64,000 bases of DNA, taken from contig JADKGL010000030.1 in the NCBI GenBank assembly GCA_016722295.1, forward strand, positions 62,001 through 126,000, read 5' to 3'. Position numbers and translations under genes: made by a program. The stretch's first letter is position 1. Each line of letters opens with the position of its first letter. Positions 42,867-52,706 of this stretch are shown here, piece after piece. This DNA comes from Saprospiraceae bacterium. GTDB taxonomy: Bacteria > Bacteroidota > Bacteroidia > Chitinophagales > Saprospiraceae. Under the pieces are notes generated by a model. It was not told the origin of the DNA. It was given only the letters and a program-made list of their open reading frames with translations, and did no database searches.

Positions 42867-44801
42867 ATGAGGTATTTTCTGACTTTCTTACTACTTTTTA
42901 CTACTCTGCAAAGAGTATTGACACAAGCTAGTCCATACATTACATTGAAGGAAGTTTCACCCAAGACCATGAAACTATATCAAAAAGCAAATTCACTATA
43001 CAAATCAGATCAATATCTTAAAGCCAAGATACAGTTTGAAAAAATTCTAAAAAAACAGCCCAACTTCATCGATGCGAATATTCAATTAGCTTCAGTTTAT
43101 TATGAAATAAATGATTACAACAACGCAGAAAAATACTTCGAAAAAGCGGTATCACTTTCACAAGACTATAATCCAAAAATATTTTACACATTAGCACTAT
43201 GCAATCGCAATACAAAAAAATATGATGAGGCGAAAAATAATCTCAAACAATTCATCGAGCGAGACAAAGTCAATGTCGAATTAAAATCAAAGGCGATCGA
43301 GCTTTACCCAAATTTTGTATTTACAGATAGCGCTACCAAGTCTCCCTCGCATTTCAATATTCAAGAAGCACGGCAATGGAATTCAAATCACTCAGAATAT
43401 CTTCCTACGATCTCAGCCGATGGAAATACAGTTGTATTTACAAGAAGAATAAATGAAAATAATGAAGATCTCTATATTACTTATAGAAAAGATACATCTT
43501 GGACAATACCGAAATCAATTGAAGAAATTAATACTTTATACAACGAAGGTGCTCCAGCGATCTCACCAGATGGTCGAATCCTTGTATTTACGAGTTGCGA
43601 TATTCCAGAAAGTTATGGTGGCTGTGATCTCTTTATCAGTGAATATAAAGATAATGAATGGAGCTTGCCTAGAAATTTGAGTAGAGACATCAACACACCT
43701 GGCTACGAATCTCAAGCCAATTTTGCGGATAACGGCAATACACTTTATTTTGTAAGTAATCGCAAAGGTGGTTTTGGCGGATATGATCTATGGGTGTCTT
43801 ATCGAATGAAAAATCTATCGTGGTCGAAGCCTAAAAATCTAGGACCAAGTATCAATACAGCTAAGGATGAAGATTGTCCATTTATGCATCCCAATGGAAA
43901 GACACTTTATTTTTCATCAGCAGGATATCCAGGAATGGGTGGAAAAGATATTTATTTCAGTACAAAAGATAAAAACAATCAATGGAGTCCAGTTCAAAAT
44001 ATGGGCTATCCACTAAATAGTATATTGAATGAAGCTTCATTCATCACCGAAAACAATGGAGTACAAGCCTATTATTCCAGCGACATAAAGTATGAAAATA
44101 CATCTACCAAAATTGGTCGCAATTTAGATTTTTACTCTATGCAGATTCCAGAATTTATACGCCCACCTGCAAGCACTCATGTGACCATTTCGATACTCGA
44201 TGATCAGACTAAGTCCGGACTTGAAGCCGATGTTACTGTCTTTGATCTTGTAAATAATGTTGTTTTTTATGAGGGAAAATCTTCTGAAACAGGACAAGTA
44301 TTCGTAGTACTCCCCACTGGAGCTAATTATGCATTGCACATCAAAAAAAATGATTATATATTTGACAATAGCCATTTCGAATGCAAATTCGACGGACTGC
44401 CCAAACAACAACAAAAAATCACAAAATATCTCCACAAATTAAAATCTAATGTGGAGCATAAGGCAATTATTCTAGAAAATATTTTTTTTGAATCAGCTTC
44501 CTCAATGATCAAACCTGAAAGCGAATTTGAACTCAATAATCTCTTCCAATATTTAGTAGAAAATAAAAATATAAAGATTAAGATCATAGGCCATACCGAT
44601 AATATTGGAAATGAATCCGACAATCAACTATTGTCTTCTCAACGCGCAAAAGCTGTTACAGATTATTTGATTCAAAAAGGAATTGAAACAGCAAGAATAA
44701 GCAACGAAGGCAAAGGAGAATCCTCCCCAATCGATACTAACGATACAGAACTAGGCAGAAGAAAAAATAGACGAACTGAATTTTTAATCCTAAGTGAATG
44801 A
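42867..44801 (+). CDS. PorE-like TPR/PD40/OmpA-family protein
   Basis: Domains in order: signal peptide (FLTFLLLFTTLQRVLT), TPR repeats (about 35-150), a PD40/WD40-like propeller (about 175-420: AISPDGRILVFTSCD, NTLYFVSNRKGGFGGYDLWV, KTLYFSSAGYPGMGGKDIYF), a carboxypeptidase-regulatory-like domain and a C-terminal OmpA domain (ENIFFESASSMIKPESEFEL, IIGHTDNIGNESDN, LSSQRAKAVTDYLI) that binds peptidoglycan. This four-part architecture is that of PorE, a T9SS-associated protein. Many paralogues exist in Bacteroidota, so the symbol is withheld. Confidence 0.85.
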   Translation: MRYFLTFLLLFTTLQRVLTQASPYITLKEVSPKTMKLYQKANSLYKSDQYLKAKIQFEKILKKQPNFIDANIQLASVYYEINDYNNAEKYFEKAVSLSQDYNPKIFYTLALCNRNTKKYDEAKNNLKQFIERDKVNVELKSKAIELYPNFVFTDSATKSPSHFNIQEARQWNSNHSEYLPTISADGNTVVFTRRINENNEDLYITYRKDTSWTIPKSIEEINTLYNEGAPAISPDGRILVFTSCDIPESYGGCDLFISEYKDNEWSLPRNLSRDINTPGYESQANFADNGNTLYFVSNRKGGFGGYDLWVSYRMKNLSWSKPKNLGPSINTAKDEDCPFMHPNGKTLYFSSAGYPGMGGKDIYFSTKDKNNQWSPVQNMGYPLNSILNEASFITENNGVQAYYSSDIKYENTSTKIGRNLDFYSMQIPEFIRPPASTHVTISILDDQTKSGLEADVTVFDLVNNVVFYEGKSSETGQVFVVLPTGANYALHIKKNDYIFDNSHFECKFDGLPKQQQKITKYLHKLKSNVEHKAIILENIFFESASSMIKPESEFELNNLFQYLVENKNIKIKIIGHTDNIGNESDNQLLSSQRAKAVTDYLIQKGIETARISNEGKGESSPIDTNDTELGRRKNRRTEFLILSE

Positions 44802-46195
44802 AAAAGAAGAAAGAACTAAAATCTGAAGAAATAGAAATCAAATCCATAGCGCACAAAGGATTAGCTCTCGGCAAAACAGATGAAGGAATGGTAGTCTTAA
44901 CAAAGAGTGCTATACCAGGAGATCGAGTCGAAGTAAGACTTCACAAAAAACGCAAAGGTGTGTGGATGGGTTTATTCACAAAAACTCTGCGAGATTCACC
45001 CCATAAAGTGGACCCAATATGTACCCATTTTACTATTTGTGGAGGTTGCAGTTGGCAAAATCTAAGTTATGCAGAGCAATTAAATCAAAAAGAAACCATC
45101 GTCAAAGATGCTATGCAGCGCATTGCGAAAATTGATATTCGCATGATGGAGACAATTCTTTCGGCAAATCCTATTTTCTACTATCGCAACAAACTGGAAT
45201 ACACATTTTCAAATCATAAATGGATTGTTGACAGAGAGGCACAAGAAGTTGACCCTACACACGCATTAGGTTTTCATCGACCAGAATCTTTTTTCAAAAT
45301 AGTCGACATTTCAAAATGTCATTTACAGATTGATATTTCAAATCAAATTCGAAACGAAATCAAAACATTAGCTAGCAATTCTAATTTAGCTTTTTATGAT
45401 ATCAAAGAACATAAAGGGCTGCTTCGAAATCTCATCATTCGCACGAATCATCTGGATCAAGTGATGATGTCATTGATCATTGCAGCTGATCAAGAAAATG
45501 AAGTTACAGACCTGTTAGAGGCGGTAAAAGCAAAATTTCCCTCGATTATTTCAATGTATGTTGGATTCAACCAAAAGCGAAATGATTCATTGTTTGAAGT
45601 AAAATTTAAAAAAATATATGGCGAAGATTATCTCATTGAAAGATTACACCATGTACAATTTTATATCAGTCCAAAATCATTTTTCCAAACCAATACAAAG
45701 CAAGCTGAACACCTTTATGGTTTAGTCGCAGAATATGCAAATCTCAATGGCACACAAACAGTATACGATCTTTATTGTGGCGTAGGAAGTATAGGTATTT
45801 ATTTAGCAAAAGATGCAGCTCAAATCATTGGTGTCGAAGAAGTCGCTGAGGCAATCATTGATGCCAAACGAAATGCTACCTTAAATCAACTGAACAACAC
45901 GCATTTCTATACAGGAGATGCTAAAGAAATCGTAACGGAGACCTTATTTGAGCGTCATGGACATCCTGACCTCATTATAGTTGATCCACCAAGGGCTGGT
46001 TTGCACGAAGATTTAATTCAAACCCTTTTGCAAATTTCTTCTCCAAAAATAATATATGTGAGCTGTAATCCTGCAACCCAAGCAAGGGATTTATTGTTAT
46101 TCTCTCAACTATACAAAGTCATTCGAATGAGACCAGTGGATATGTTTCCACATACGAATCATGTAGAATGTATTGCTTTATTAGAAAGAATATGA
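44798..46195 (+). CDS. rlmD: 23S rRNA (uracil-C5)-methyltransferase, RlmD/TrmA type
   Basis: An N-terminal TRAM domain is followed by a 4Fe-4S ligand cluster (CTHFTICGGCSWQ), a SAM-binding fold (VYDLYCGVGSIGIYLA) and the catalytic segment (DPPRAGL ... YVSCNPATQARD, nucleophile Cys). At 465 aa it fits the RlmD group, which methylates U1939 of 23S rRNA; other members of the class cannot be fully excluded. It overlaps both neighbours by 4 bp. Confidence 0.9.
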   Translation: MKKKKELKSEEIEIKSIAHKGLALGKTDEGMVVLTKSAIPGDRVEVRLHKKRKGVWMGLFTKTLRDSPHKVDPICTHFTICGGCSWQNLSYAEQLNQKETIVKDAMQRIAKIDIRMMETILSANPIFYYRNKLEYTFSNHKWIVDREAQEVDPTHALGFHRPESFFKIVDISKCHLQIDISNQIRNEIKTLASNSNLAFYDIKEHKGLLRNLIIRTNHLDQVMMSLIIAADQENEVTDLLEAVKAKFPSIISMYVGFNQKRNDSLFEVKFKKIYGEDYLIERLHHVQFYISPKSFFQTNTKQAEHLYGLVAEYANLNGTQTVYDLYCGVGSIGIYLAKDAAQIIGVEEVAEAIIDAKRNATLNQLNNTHFYTGDAKEIVTETLFERHGHPDLIIVDPPRAGLHEDLIQTLLQISSPKIIYVSCNPATQARDLLLFSQLYKVIRMRPVDMFPHTNHVECIALLERI

Positions 46196-46578
46196 AAAAG
46201 CAAAGCATAGAGAAATATTTACAATTAGAAGAAGATTTGCGGCGCTATCGCAAAGCGCTAAATCAAGCTTTGGAAATCATGCTTGATCAAGAAATCAGTA
46301 AATATCCCATTTTTATATTCCACCAACAAGAGCTGGAAATGGGGATCCCAATCATTCAAGCTGGTGAAAATACTGGCTCATGGAGTATCCACGCATCAAG
46401 TATGGAAGAATTCATGGTAAAAAATCTGCTTGATCAAGAAAAAATTCCTGACTTTCAAAAACTCTATAAATCGCACGATAATCATTTTTGTCTCTTCGTG
46501 TTATCAGAGCTAGGAGCTCAATTTATTTTTTATCCTCGTCAAGAGGCGATATATACGGATTATGGAAATCTCAATTGA
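46192..46578 (+). CDS. Small unknown protein
   Basis: The ATG at 46192 overlaps the rlmD stop by 4 bp (ATGA) and gives MKKQSIEKYLQLEEDLRRYR. The 128-aa protein has a coiled N-terminal helix and a mixed C-terminal part (FCLFVLSELGAQFIFYPRQ). No recognised family. It overlaps the downstream Hpt gene by 17 bp, so the three are a translational unit. Confidence 0.6.
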   Translation: MKKQSIEKYLQLEEDLRRYRKALNQALEIMLDQEISKYPIFIFHQQELEMGIPIIQAGENTGSWSIHASSMEEFMVKNLLDQEKIPDFQKLYKSHDNHFCLFVLSELGAQFIFYPRQEAIYTDYGNLN

Positions 46579-46861
46579 CCTCAAAATGCTGTCGAGTATT
46601 GTTTATGGCAATGATGGATTGCTTCAAGAAATGATTGAAGAATGGCTGGTAGATACTGAGGAAAAAATAAATAAACTGAAAGAAAAAACTAGTGTTAATT
46701 TTAAAGAAATTCATTTTCTAAAAACCAGTTTTTCTATGATAGGATGTGTCGAAGGGATTAAAATTTGCGAAAAATTAATCCAAAAGCAAGATACTATGGA
46801 TATTCAAAGCCTGTGCCATATCTTTGAGCTTTCAAAAGAAGTTTTAAGCCAAAAAAATTAA
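46562..46861 (+). CDS. Hpt-like phosphotransfer protein
   Basis: A 99-aa all-helical protein. The segment IHFLKTSFSMIG places H51 in the position of the phospho-acceptor of Hpt domains (canonical HxLK(S/G)S), with the expected flanking helices (MIEEWLVDTEEKINKL, IKICEKLIQKQ). Hpt proteins relay phosphate between receivers. No kinase or receiver is adjacent, so its partners are unknown. Confidence 0.65.
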   Translation: MEISIDLKMLSSIVYGNDGLLQEMIEEWLVDTEEKINKLKEKTSVNFKEIHFLKTSFSMIGCVEGIKICEKLIQKQDTMDIQSLCHIFELSKEVLSQKN

Positions 46862-46943
46862 AAAATAGAATAAAGAGCAAGGGAGAAATCTACATCATTA
46901 CGGATCTCACATTGCGAATTAGACCATACTAAAAAAACAAAAA

Positions 46944-47810
46944 ATGAAAGGAATTATTTTAGCTGGTGGACAAGGTACAAGATTATTTCCAAGCACATTG
47001 GCTGTTAGTAAGCAACTTATGCCTGTGTATGACAAGCCAATGATATATTATCCATTATCCACTTTAATGTTGGCTGGAATTAAAGAAATACTTATAATCT
47101 CTACACCGAGAGATTTGCCTTCATTCCAATCACTTTTTGGAGACGGAAGTCAGGTCGGACTCAAGTTGTCTTATCAAGAACAGCTTGTGCCAAATGGTCT
47201 TGCTCAAGCCTTTGTTTTGGGAAAATCCTTTATTGGACAAGATTCGGTTTGCCTTGTATTAGGAGACAATATTTTCTATGGTCACAAGATGCCCGATTTA
47301 CTTCGTGCAAGTTCAAATCCAGATGGAGGTATTGTATTTGCCTATGCGGTTTCTGATCCAGAACGTTATGGTGTAGTAGAATTTGATGAAAATTTAAATG
47401 CACTTTCTCTTGAAGAAAAACCCGCACAGCCAAAATCAAATTATGCTGTTCCTGGTATTTATTTTTATGACAACAGTGTTATTGAAATTGCAGAAAATCT
47501 AAAACCAAGCCCTAGAGGAGAATACGAAATCACAGATGTAAATAAAGAATATTTAAAAAGAGGAAAATTGAAAGTTGGAATATTGGGAAGAGGTGTCGCT
47601 TGGCTAGATACGGGCACACATGAATCATTAATGCAAGCTTCGCAATTTATCCAAGTCATCGAAGATCGGCAAGGATTGAAGATCGGATGTATTGAGGAGA
47701 TCGCATATGTGATGGGATTCATTACAAAAGATCAATTAAAAGATCAAGCTGAAAAACTCAAAAAAAGTATTTATGGCGAATACTTATTGAAAATTTTAAA
47801 GACTATTTAA
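46944..47810 (+). CDS. rmlA: Glucose-1-phosphate thymidylyltransferase
   Basis: It forms dTDP-glucose, the first step to dTDP-L-rhamnose. The signature GIILAGGQGTRLFPSTLAVS at the N-terminus, then KPMIYYPLSTLM, LGDNIFYG, YGVVEFDENL, EEKPAQPKSNYAVPGIYFYD and AWLDTGTHESLM cover the nucleotidyltransferase fold. The length, 288 aa, is that of the short RmlA group. The other rml genes are not in the window. Confidence 0.95.
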   Translation: MKGIILAGGQGTRLFPSTLAVSKQLMPVYDKPMIYYPLSTLMLAGIKEILIISTPRDLPSFQSLFGDGSQVGLKLSYQEQLVPNGLAQAFVLGKSFIGQDSVCLVLGDNIFYGHKMPDLLRASSNPDGGIVFAYAVSDPERYGVVEFDENLNALSLEEKPAQPKSNYAVPGIYFYDNSVIEIAENLKPSPRGEYEITDVNKEYLKRGKLKVGILGRGVAWLDTGTHESLMQASQFIQVIEDRQGLKIGCIEEIAYVMGFITKDQLKDQAEKLKKSIYGEYLLKILKTI

Positions 47811-47822
47811 TTACTTACAAAA

Positions 47823-49547
47823 ATGAAAAAATTAGTCTTTCTCATCTCCCTATTTTTATTCAATAATTTAGTCAATGCTCAAGTACGAGTAGACAAATCT
47901 GTGCAATTACAATTAAAAAAATCATCTCATGTGCCCGTTTTAATTTATTTAAAAGAACGTGCTCAATTAAATGACATTAAAGAATCTTGGACCAAAGAAC
48001 AAAAAGGGCAATATGTCTATAATAATCTCAAATCAACTGCTACAAGATCCCAATCTACTATTCTAAACTATTTCAAATTAAAAAAAATCAATTCTAAAAG
48101 CTTTTTTATTGCCAATGCCATACATGCGGAAATTACATCATTAGAATTATCCGATCTCATGCAAATGGATGAAATCGTAAGCATCACTTATGATGTGTCT
48201 ACAAGTATTGAGAGCTTTCAGCATGATCAAGATGCACATCAAGCCAAACAGCGAAGTGCAGAACTCACCTGGGGAAACAAAAATATCCAATCTGATTTGG
48301 TATGGCAAATGGGAATCGAAGGAGAAGGTGTAACAGTCGCTGGTGAAGATACAGGATATCGATGGGATCTCGAAGGTATAAAAGAAAGATATCGCGGTTG
48401 GAAAGATTCGATTGTGGATCATAATTACAATTGGCATGATGCAATCCATACTATAAGTCCGTTAGCAAGTGACTCAATAAATCCTTGTGGACTTAATAGT
48501 AAAGTACCTTGTGATGATAATGGACACGGAACTCATACAATGGGTACAATGGTGGGCAAAACAAATGAATACCTATATGGAGTAGCCCCAAAAGCAAAAT
48601 GGATAGGTTGTAGAAATATGGAGCGTGGTAATGGTGCGCTTTCAACATATATTGAATGTTTCGAATATTTTATGGCGCCTACCGATACAAATGGGTTGAA
48701 TCCTTTGCCTTCACTTGCTCCTCATGTGATCAACAATAGTTGGTATTGTTCAATAGAAGAAGGTTGCAATCTTAGCAATTTTGAAGTAATGCATGAAGTC
48801 ATTAAAAACTTGCGCAAGGCGGGTATTGTTGTAGTTGTGTCTGCGGGTAATCAAGGAGCCAACTGCAGCACTATAGCTCATCCTCCATCGATGTTTGAAG
48901 AAAGTTTTAGCATTGGATCCTTTGCAGAAAATGATTCAATAAGTGGATTTAGTGCTATGGGTCCAGTAAAAATTGATAGTAGTCTTCGGATAAAACCAAA
49001 TGTGGTCGCACCAGGTTCAGCTGTTTTATCAAGAACCATGGGTGGTAATTATGAAGCATGGAATGGCACTAGCATGGCAGGTCCACATACTGCAGGCTTG
49101 GTTGCACTCATTATTTCTGCAAACCCAAAACTTGCTGGAAATGTAGAACAAATAGAAAATATTATAGAATCAACATCTCGTCCTGCAAGTGCTCATTTTG
49201 TATGTGATACCTTTAGCATGGATGCGATTCCAAATAACATGTATGGATATGGCAAAATCAATGCATTCGCTGCTGTGCAAAAAGCTCAATTATATGTTGC
49301 CGCACAAGATATAGATCGTGATGAAAAAATAAAAATATTCCCGAATCCAGGCAAAGATTTTCTAAAAATTCAATCGATTAGTGCATTAGAGAAAATATCC
49401 GTTTACAATGCTATAGGACAACTTATTTACACCCACAGGACCAATGAATCCACATTGTACATTGACACAAAGTCTTGGGATTCAGGTTTGTATTTTATAC
49501 GCAATAGTGTTTCAACTACTGGCAATATTTGGATAAAACAAGAATAG
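47823..49547 (+). CDS. Secreted subtilisin-like (S8) peptidase with T9SS tail
   Basis: After a signal peptide (LVFLISLFLFNNLVNA) and an inhibitor-like propeptide comes the S8 domain with Asp in VAGEDTGYRW, His in DNGHGTHTMG, oxyanion Asn in VSAGNQG and Ser in NGTSMAGPHTAG. All catalytic residues are present, so it should be active. A type A sorting domain ends it (IKIFPNPGKDFLKI, SVYNAIGQLIY, WDSGLYFIRN). It starts 12 bp after rmlA, although the roles are unrelated. Confidence 0.92.
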   Translation: MKKLVFLISLFLFNNLVNAQVRVDKSVQLQLKKSSHVPVLIYLKERAQLNDIKESWTKEQKGQYVYNNLKSTATRSQSTILNYFKLKKINSKSFFIANAIHAEITSLELSDLMQMDEIVSITYDVSTSIESFQHDQDAHQAKQRSAELTWGNKNIQSDLVWQMGIEGEGVTVAGEDTGYRWDLEGIKERYRGWKDSIVDHNYNWHDAIHTISPLASDSINPCGLNSKVPCDDNGHGTHTMGTMVGKTNEYLYGVAPKAKWIGCRNMERGNGALSTYIECFEYFMAPTDTNGLNPLPSLAPHVINNSWYCSIEEGCNLSNFEVMHEVIKNLRKAGIVVVVSAGNQGANCSTIAHPPSMFEESFSIGSFAENDSISGFSAMGPVKIDSSLRIKPNVVAPGSAVLSRTMGGNYEAWNGTSMAGPHTAGLVALIISANPKLAGNVEQIENIIESTSRPASAHFVCDTFSMDAIPNNMYGYGKINAFAAVQKAQLYVAAQDIDRDEKIKIFPNPGKDFLKIQSISALEKISVYNAIGQLIYTHRTNESTLYIDTKSWDSGLYFIRNSVSTTGNIWIKQE

Positions 49548-49552
49548 TAATT

Positions 49553-50602
49553 ATGGCTCAATTGTTATATAATAAAATAAACAGAGAGGTTTTATTAGAA
49601 AAATTAAAACAAAGTACTGAAGAGAGGACGACGATCTCTTTTTATCGCTATTTAAAAATAGCAAATCCTTTTCTATTTCGCGATCATCTCTATTTGCAAT
49701 TTGATCAAATCAATGTCATGGGCAGGATTTATATCGCGCATGAAGGCATTAATGGGCAAATCTCTGTACCTACAAGCCAATTAGAGACGTTCAAAAAAAG
49801 TATTCAAGAAATAGACTACTTAAAAAATATTCGATTGAATTATGCTATAGAAGATGATGGCAAAAGTTTTTTCAAATTAAAAATCAAAGTAAGAGAAAAA
49901 ATAGTTGCCGATGGAATTACAGACCCAACTTTCGATGTAAATAATTCTGGTATTCATCTCGATGCAAAAAACTTCAACGAGATAACGAGTAAAGAAGGAA
50001 CAGTCATAGTAGATATGCGAAATCATTATGAAAGTGAAGTTGGCCATTTTGAAGGCGCTATCTGTCCTGAAGTCACTACATTTAGAGAATCGCTTCCCAT
50101 AATAGCAGCACAATTAGAAGATAAAAAGAATCAACCTATTGTAATGTATTGCACAGGAGGTATTCGTTGTGAAAAAGCATCTGCGTACATGAAGTACAAG
50201 GGCTTCAACGAAGTATACCAACTAAATGGTGGTATTATCGAATATGCGCGACAAATCAAAGAGCTCGGCCTTGAAAATAAATTTAAAGGGAAAAATTTTG
50301 TGTTTGATGAGAGATTGGGAGAAAGAATTTCTGAAGAAATCATTAGTAAGTGTCACCAATGTGGAGCACCATGTGATACACACACCAATTGTCTAAATGA
50401 TCAATGCCATATCTTGTTTATACAATGCCCAGAATGTCGTGAAAAATACCAAAGCTGTTGTTCAAGATTATGTTCAGAATTTCATGAACTAAGCGCCGAA
50501 GAAAAAAACATTCGAAAAGGCAAAATTGAATTCAATGGCTCGAAGTTTTCTAAAGGTAGATACAAAGCGATAGGATTAAACATGCATTTAGATAAAAGTT
50601 AA
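49553..50602 (+). CDS. trhO: tRNA uridine(34) hydroxylase (rhodanese family)
   Basis: TrhO/YceA hydroxylates U34 of tRNAs in an oxygen-dependent way. N-terminal ferredoxin-like part (GRIYIAHEGINGQI), a rhodanese domain with active-site loop CTGGIRCEKAS and a C-terminal Cys-rich segment (CHQCGAPCDTHTNC, CPECREKYQSCCSRLC) are as expected. The ATG at 49553 is chosen over a TTG at 49529 that lies within the preceding gene. Confidence 0.9.
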   Translation: MAQLLYNKINREVLLEKLKQSTEERTTISFYRYLKIANPFLFRDHLYLQFDQINVMGRIYIAHEGINGQISVPTSQLETFKKSIQEIDYLKNIRLNYAIEDDGKSFFKLKIKVREKIVADGITDPTFDVNNSGIHLDAKNFNEITSKEGTVIVDMRNHYESEVGHFEGAICPEVTTFRESLPIIAAQLEDKKNQPIVMYCTGGIRCEKASAYMKYKGFNEVYQLNGGIIEYARQIKELGLENKFKGKNFVFDERLGERISEEIISKCHQCGAPCDTHTNCLNDQCHILFIQCPECREKYQSCCSRLCSEFHELSAEEKNIRKGKIEFNGSKFSKGRYKAIGLNMHLDKS

Positions 50603-50677
50603 CGAAAATACCTAATTGTCATTCAATCAGAAAATGGAACAAGTAACGTAGGCATTGAATTTTAAAATAGAACGATC

Positions 50678-51085
50678 GTGAGAATACTGGGATTAGATTA
50701 TGGACAAAAAAGAACGGGTATAGCCGTCACGGATCCATTACAAATAATTGTAAACCCTTTGACAACAGTTGAAACAAAGGAATTGAATGAATTTCTAGCG
50801 ACCTATTTAAAAAATGAAGCTGTAGAGAAAATTGTATTTGGGATGCCTAGACATAAAGATGGAAACGACACTTATCTAAGTGAAGAAATAAGAGTTTTGG
50901 GATCAAAGATCAAGAATTCATATCCTTACTTGATAGTTGACTATCACGATGAATCGTTTACTTCACAAACAGCAAAAGTGTTTATGATACAAAGTGGAAT
51001 GAAAAAGTTAAAAAGGCAAGATAAATCTGAACTTGATAAGATGAGCGCCGTTGTAATACTTCAAGAATATTTAAAACATATCTAA
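50678..51085 (+). CDS. ruvX: Putative Holliday junction resolvase RuvX (YqgF)
   Basis: A 135-aa RNase H-like protein. LGLDYGQKRTGIAVTD is the family start, with VFGMPRHKDGND and the end motif DYHDESFTSQTAKVF. A GTG start at 50678 is used because it puts RILGLDYG at the N-terminus. It has roles in rRNA processing and recombination in other bacteria. It is followed after 10 bp by def. Confidence 0.92.
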   Translation: MRILGLDYGQKRTGIAVTDPLQIIVNPLTTVETKELNEFLATYLKNEAVEKIVFGMPRHKDGNDTYLSEEIRVLGSKIKNSYPYLIVDYHDESFTSQTAKVFMIQSGMKKLKRQDKSELDKMSAVVILQEYLKHI

Positions 51086-51095
51086 AATTGAATCA

Positions 51096-51647
51096 ATGGT
51101 TTTACCTGTTGTACTTTATGGTCATCCTGTTTTGAAAAAAAAGGCTACAGATATTGAAGCCAATTATCCCGATCTCAAAGAGATCATCGAAAACATGTGG
51201 GAAACAATGTACTTCGCTAAGGGAGTTGGATTGGCAGCACCACAGATTGGACTTTCGATTCGATTATTTATCATAGATACTATGCCTTATTATGAAGAGA
51301 AAAAAATCAACAAAGGACTAAAGAAAATCTTCATCAATCCAGAAATTATAGAAGAGACTGGAAAACTTTGGAATTTTGAAGAGGGTTGTTTAAGTATACC
51401 CAATATACATGCAGATGTTGAACGAACGACACATGTTAAGATCAATTATTTCGATGAAAATTTTGTAGAACACACAGAAATATTCGACGAAATGAATGCT
51501 CGAGTTATCCAACACGAATATGATCATATTGAAGGTATACTTTTTATAGAAAAAATAAACCCATTGAGAAGACAATTACTACAGCGAAAATTAGAAAAAC
51601 TAAAGAAAGGAATTCACAGCGCAAAATACCCTGTGAGACCAATGTAA
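51096..51647 (+). CDS. def: Peptide deformylase
   Basis: It removes the formyl group from nascent proteins. Motif 1 GVGLAAPQIG, motif 2 EGCLSIP (Cys metal ligand) and motif 3 QHEYDHIEGILF (two His ligands and catalytic Glu) are all present. A 183-aa enzyme of normal length. It forms a likely operon with ruvX. Confidence 0.95.
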   Translation: MVLPVVLYGHPVLKKKATDIEANYPDLKEIIENMWETMYFAKGVGLAAPQIGLSIRLFIIDTMPYYEEKKINKGLKKIFINPEIIEETGKLWNFEEGCLSIPNIHADVERTTHVKINYFDENFVEHTEIFDEMNARVIQHEYDHIEGILFIEKINPLRRQLLQRKLEKLKKGIHSAKYPVRPM

Positions 51648-51661
51648 AATTTCCTCATTAG

Positions 51662-52621
51662 TTATTTATAAATCCCTACATAAATCTCTTCGCCATTACT
51701 TTGGGATGCTCGATACATACCAGGTGTATTAAACTCAAAATGAATTCTACCATTGCGATCAATGGCAATAATACCACCATCTCCACCTATTTTAGTGAGT
51801 TCATTTTGGACTACATTAGATGCCGCTTGAACGATATCGCTCTGACCATAGAGCATCATACTATGAATTTGAAATGCGACATTAGCTCTAATAAAATATT
51901 CGCCCGATCCTGTACAAGAGACAGCTACTGTGCGATCATCAGCATATGTGCCTGATCCAATCATTGGTGTATCTCCTACTCGTCCAAATTGTTTATTGGT
52001 CATACCACCTGTAGAAGTTGCCGCAGCAAGTCTACCATGAATATCCAATGCAACCGCGCCTACAGTTCCAAATTTTTTCTCATTCAAATCTGTGTGATCT
52101 AATACCACTGCGTTTGATCTTTGCGCACTTTTTAATTGCTCATAGCGAAAGTCAGTATAAAAATATTCATCATTCATTTTTTCAAAACCCTGTTCAAATG
52201 CAAATTTCTCTGCACCTTCCCCTGCTAGAAAAACATGTCCTGATTTTTCCATGACTTTTCTAGCCAATTGCACAGGATTTTTTATAGATTTTATAAGTGA
52301 CACTGCACCTGCTTCGAGAGTTGTGCCATCCATTATTGATGCATCCATTTCATGACCCCCTTGCGCTGTAAATACTGATCCCTTTCCTGCGTTAAACAAT
52401 GGACAATCTTCTAACATCATCACTGCCAATTCTACAGCATCTATTGCCGTTCCTCCCAGAATTAATAGTTTGTTCGCTGCTTGTATTACAGCATTTAGAT
52501 TTGATCTATATTCTCCTTCTTTCTCCTCCGACATTTGTTCTCGAAGAATCGTTCCTGCACCTCCATGGATTGCAATACCAAATGGTTTTTCATGTAATTT
52601 CAATCTGCTTATTTTTTCCAA
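51662..52621 (-). CDS. Isoaspartyl peptidase/L-asparaginase (N-terminal nucleophile)
   Basis: A plant-type asparaginase of 319 aa. N-terminal IAIHGGAGTI and the autoprocessing site before T in FGTVGAVALDIHGRLAAATSTGG; the freed Thr is the nucleophile, and the GVGDTP-like RVGDTPMIGSGTYAD follows. No signal peptide, so it is cytosolic. It hydrolyses beta-aspartyl dipeptides or asparagine. It stands alone between convergent def and the rnc operon. Confidence 0.9.
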   Translation of the reverse strand: MEKISRLKLHEKPFGIAIHGGAGTILREQMSEEKEGEYRSNLNAVIQAANKLLILGGTAIDAVELAVMMLEDCPLFNAGKGSVFTAQGGHEMDASIMDGTTLEAGAVSLIKSIKNPVQLARKVMEKSGHVFLAGEGAEKFAFEQGFEKMNDEYFYTDFRYEQLKSAQRSNAVVLDHTDLNEKKFGTVGAVALDIHGRLAAATSTGGMTNKQFGRVGDTPMIGSGTYADDRTVAVSCTGSGEYFIRANVAFQIHSMMLYGQSDIVQAASNVVQNELTKIGGDGGIIAIDRNGRIHFEFNTPGMYRASQSNGEEIYVGIYK

Positions 52622-52706
52622 AGGTAGAAATTGTTCTAAAGAAATGTATTGTAAATAGTAAATTTCAAAACGTTTTTAAATAGTTTAGGGTCACATTCTA
52701 GTTAGA

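Noticed and set aside
44124..44623. Two leftward frames of 103 and 89 aa
   Set aside because: They lie inside the OmpA part of the PorE-like gene and mirror its codons.
52018..52683. Rightward frames over the asparaginase gene
   Set aside because: They are shadows of the leftward gene with no coherent domain.
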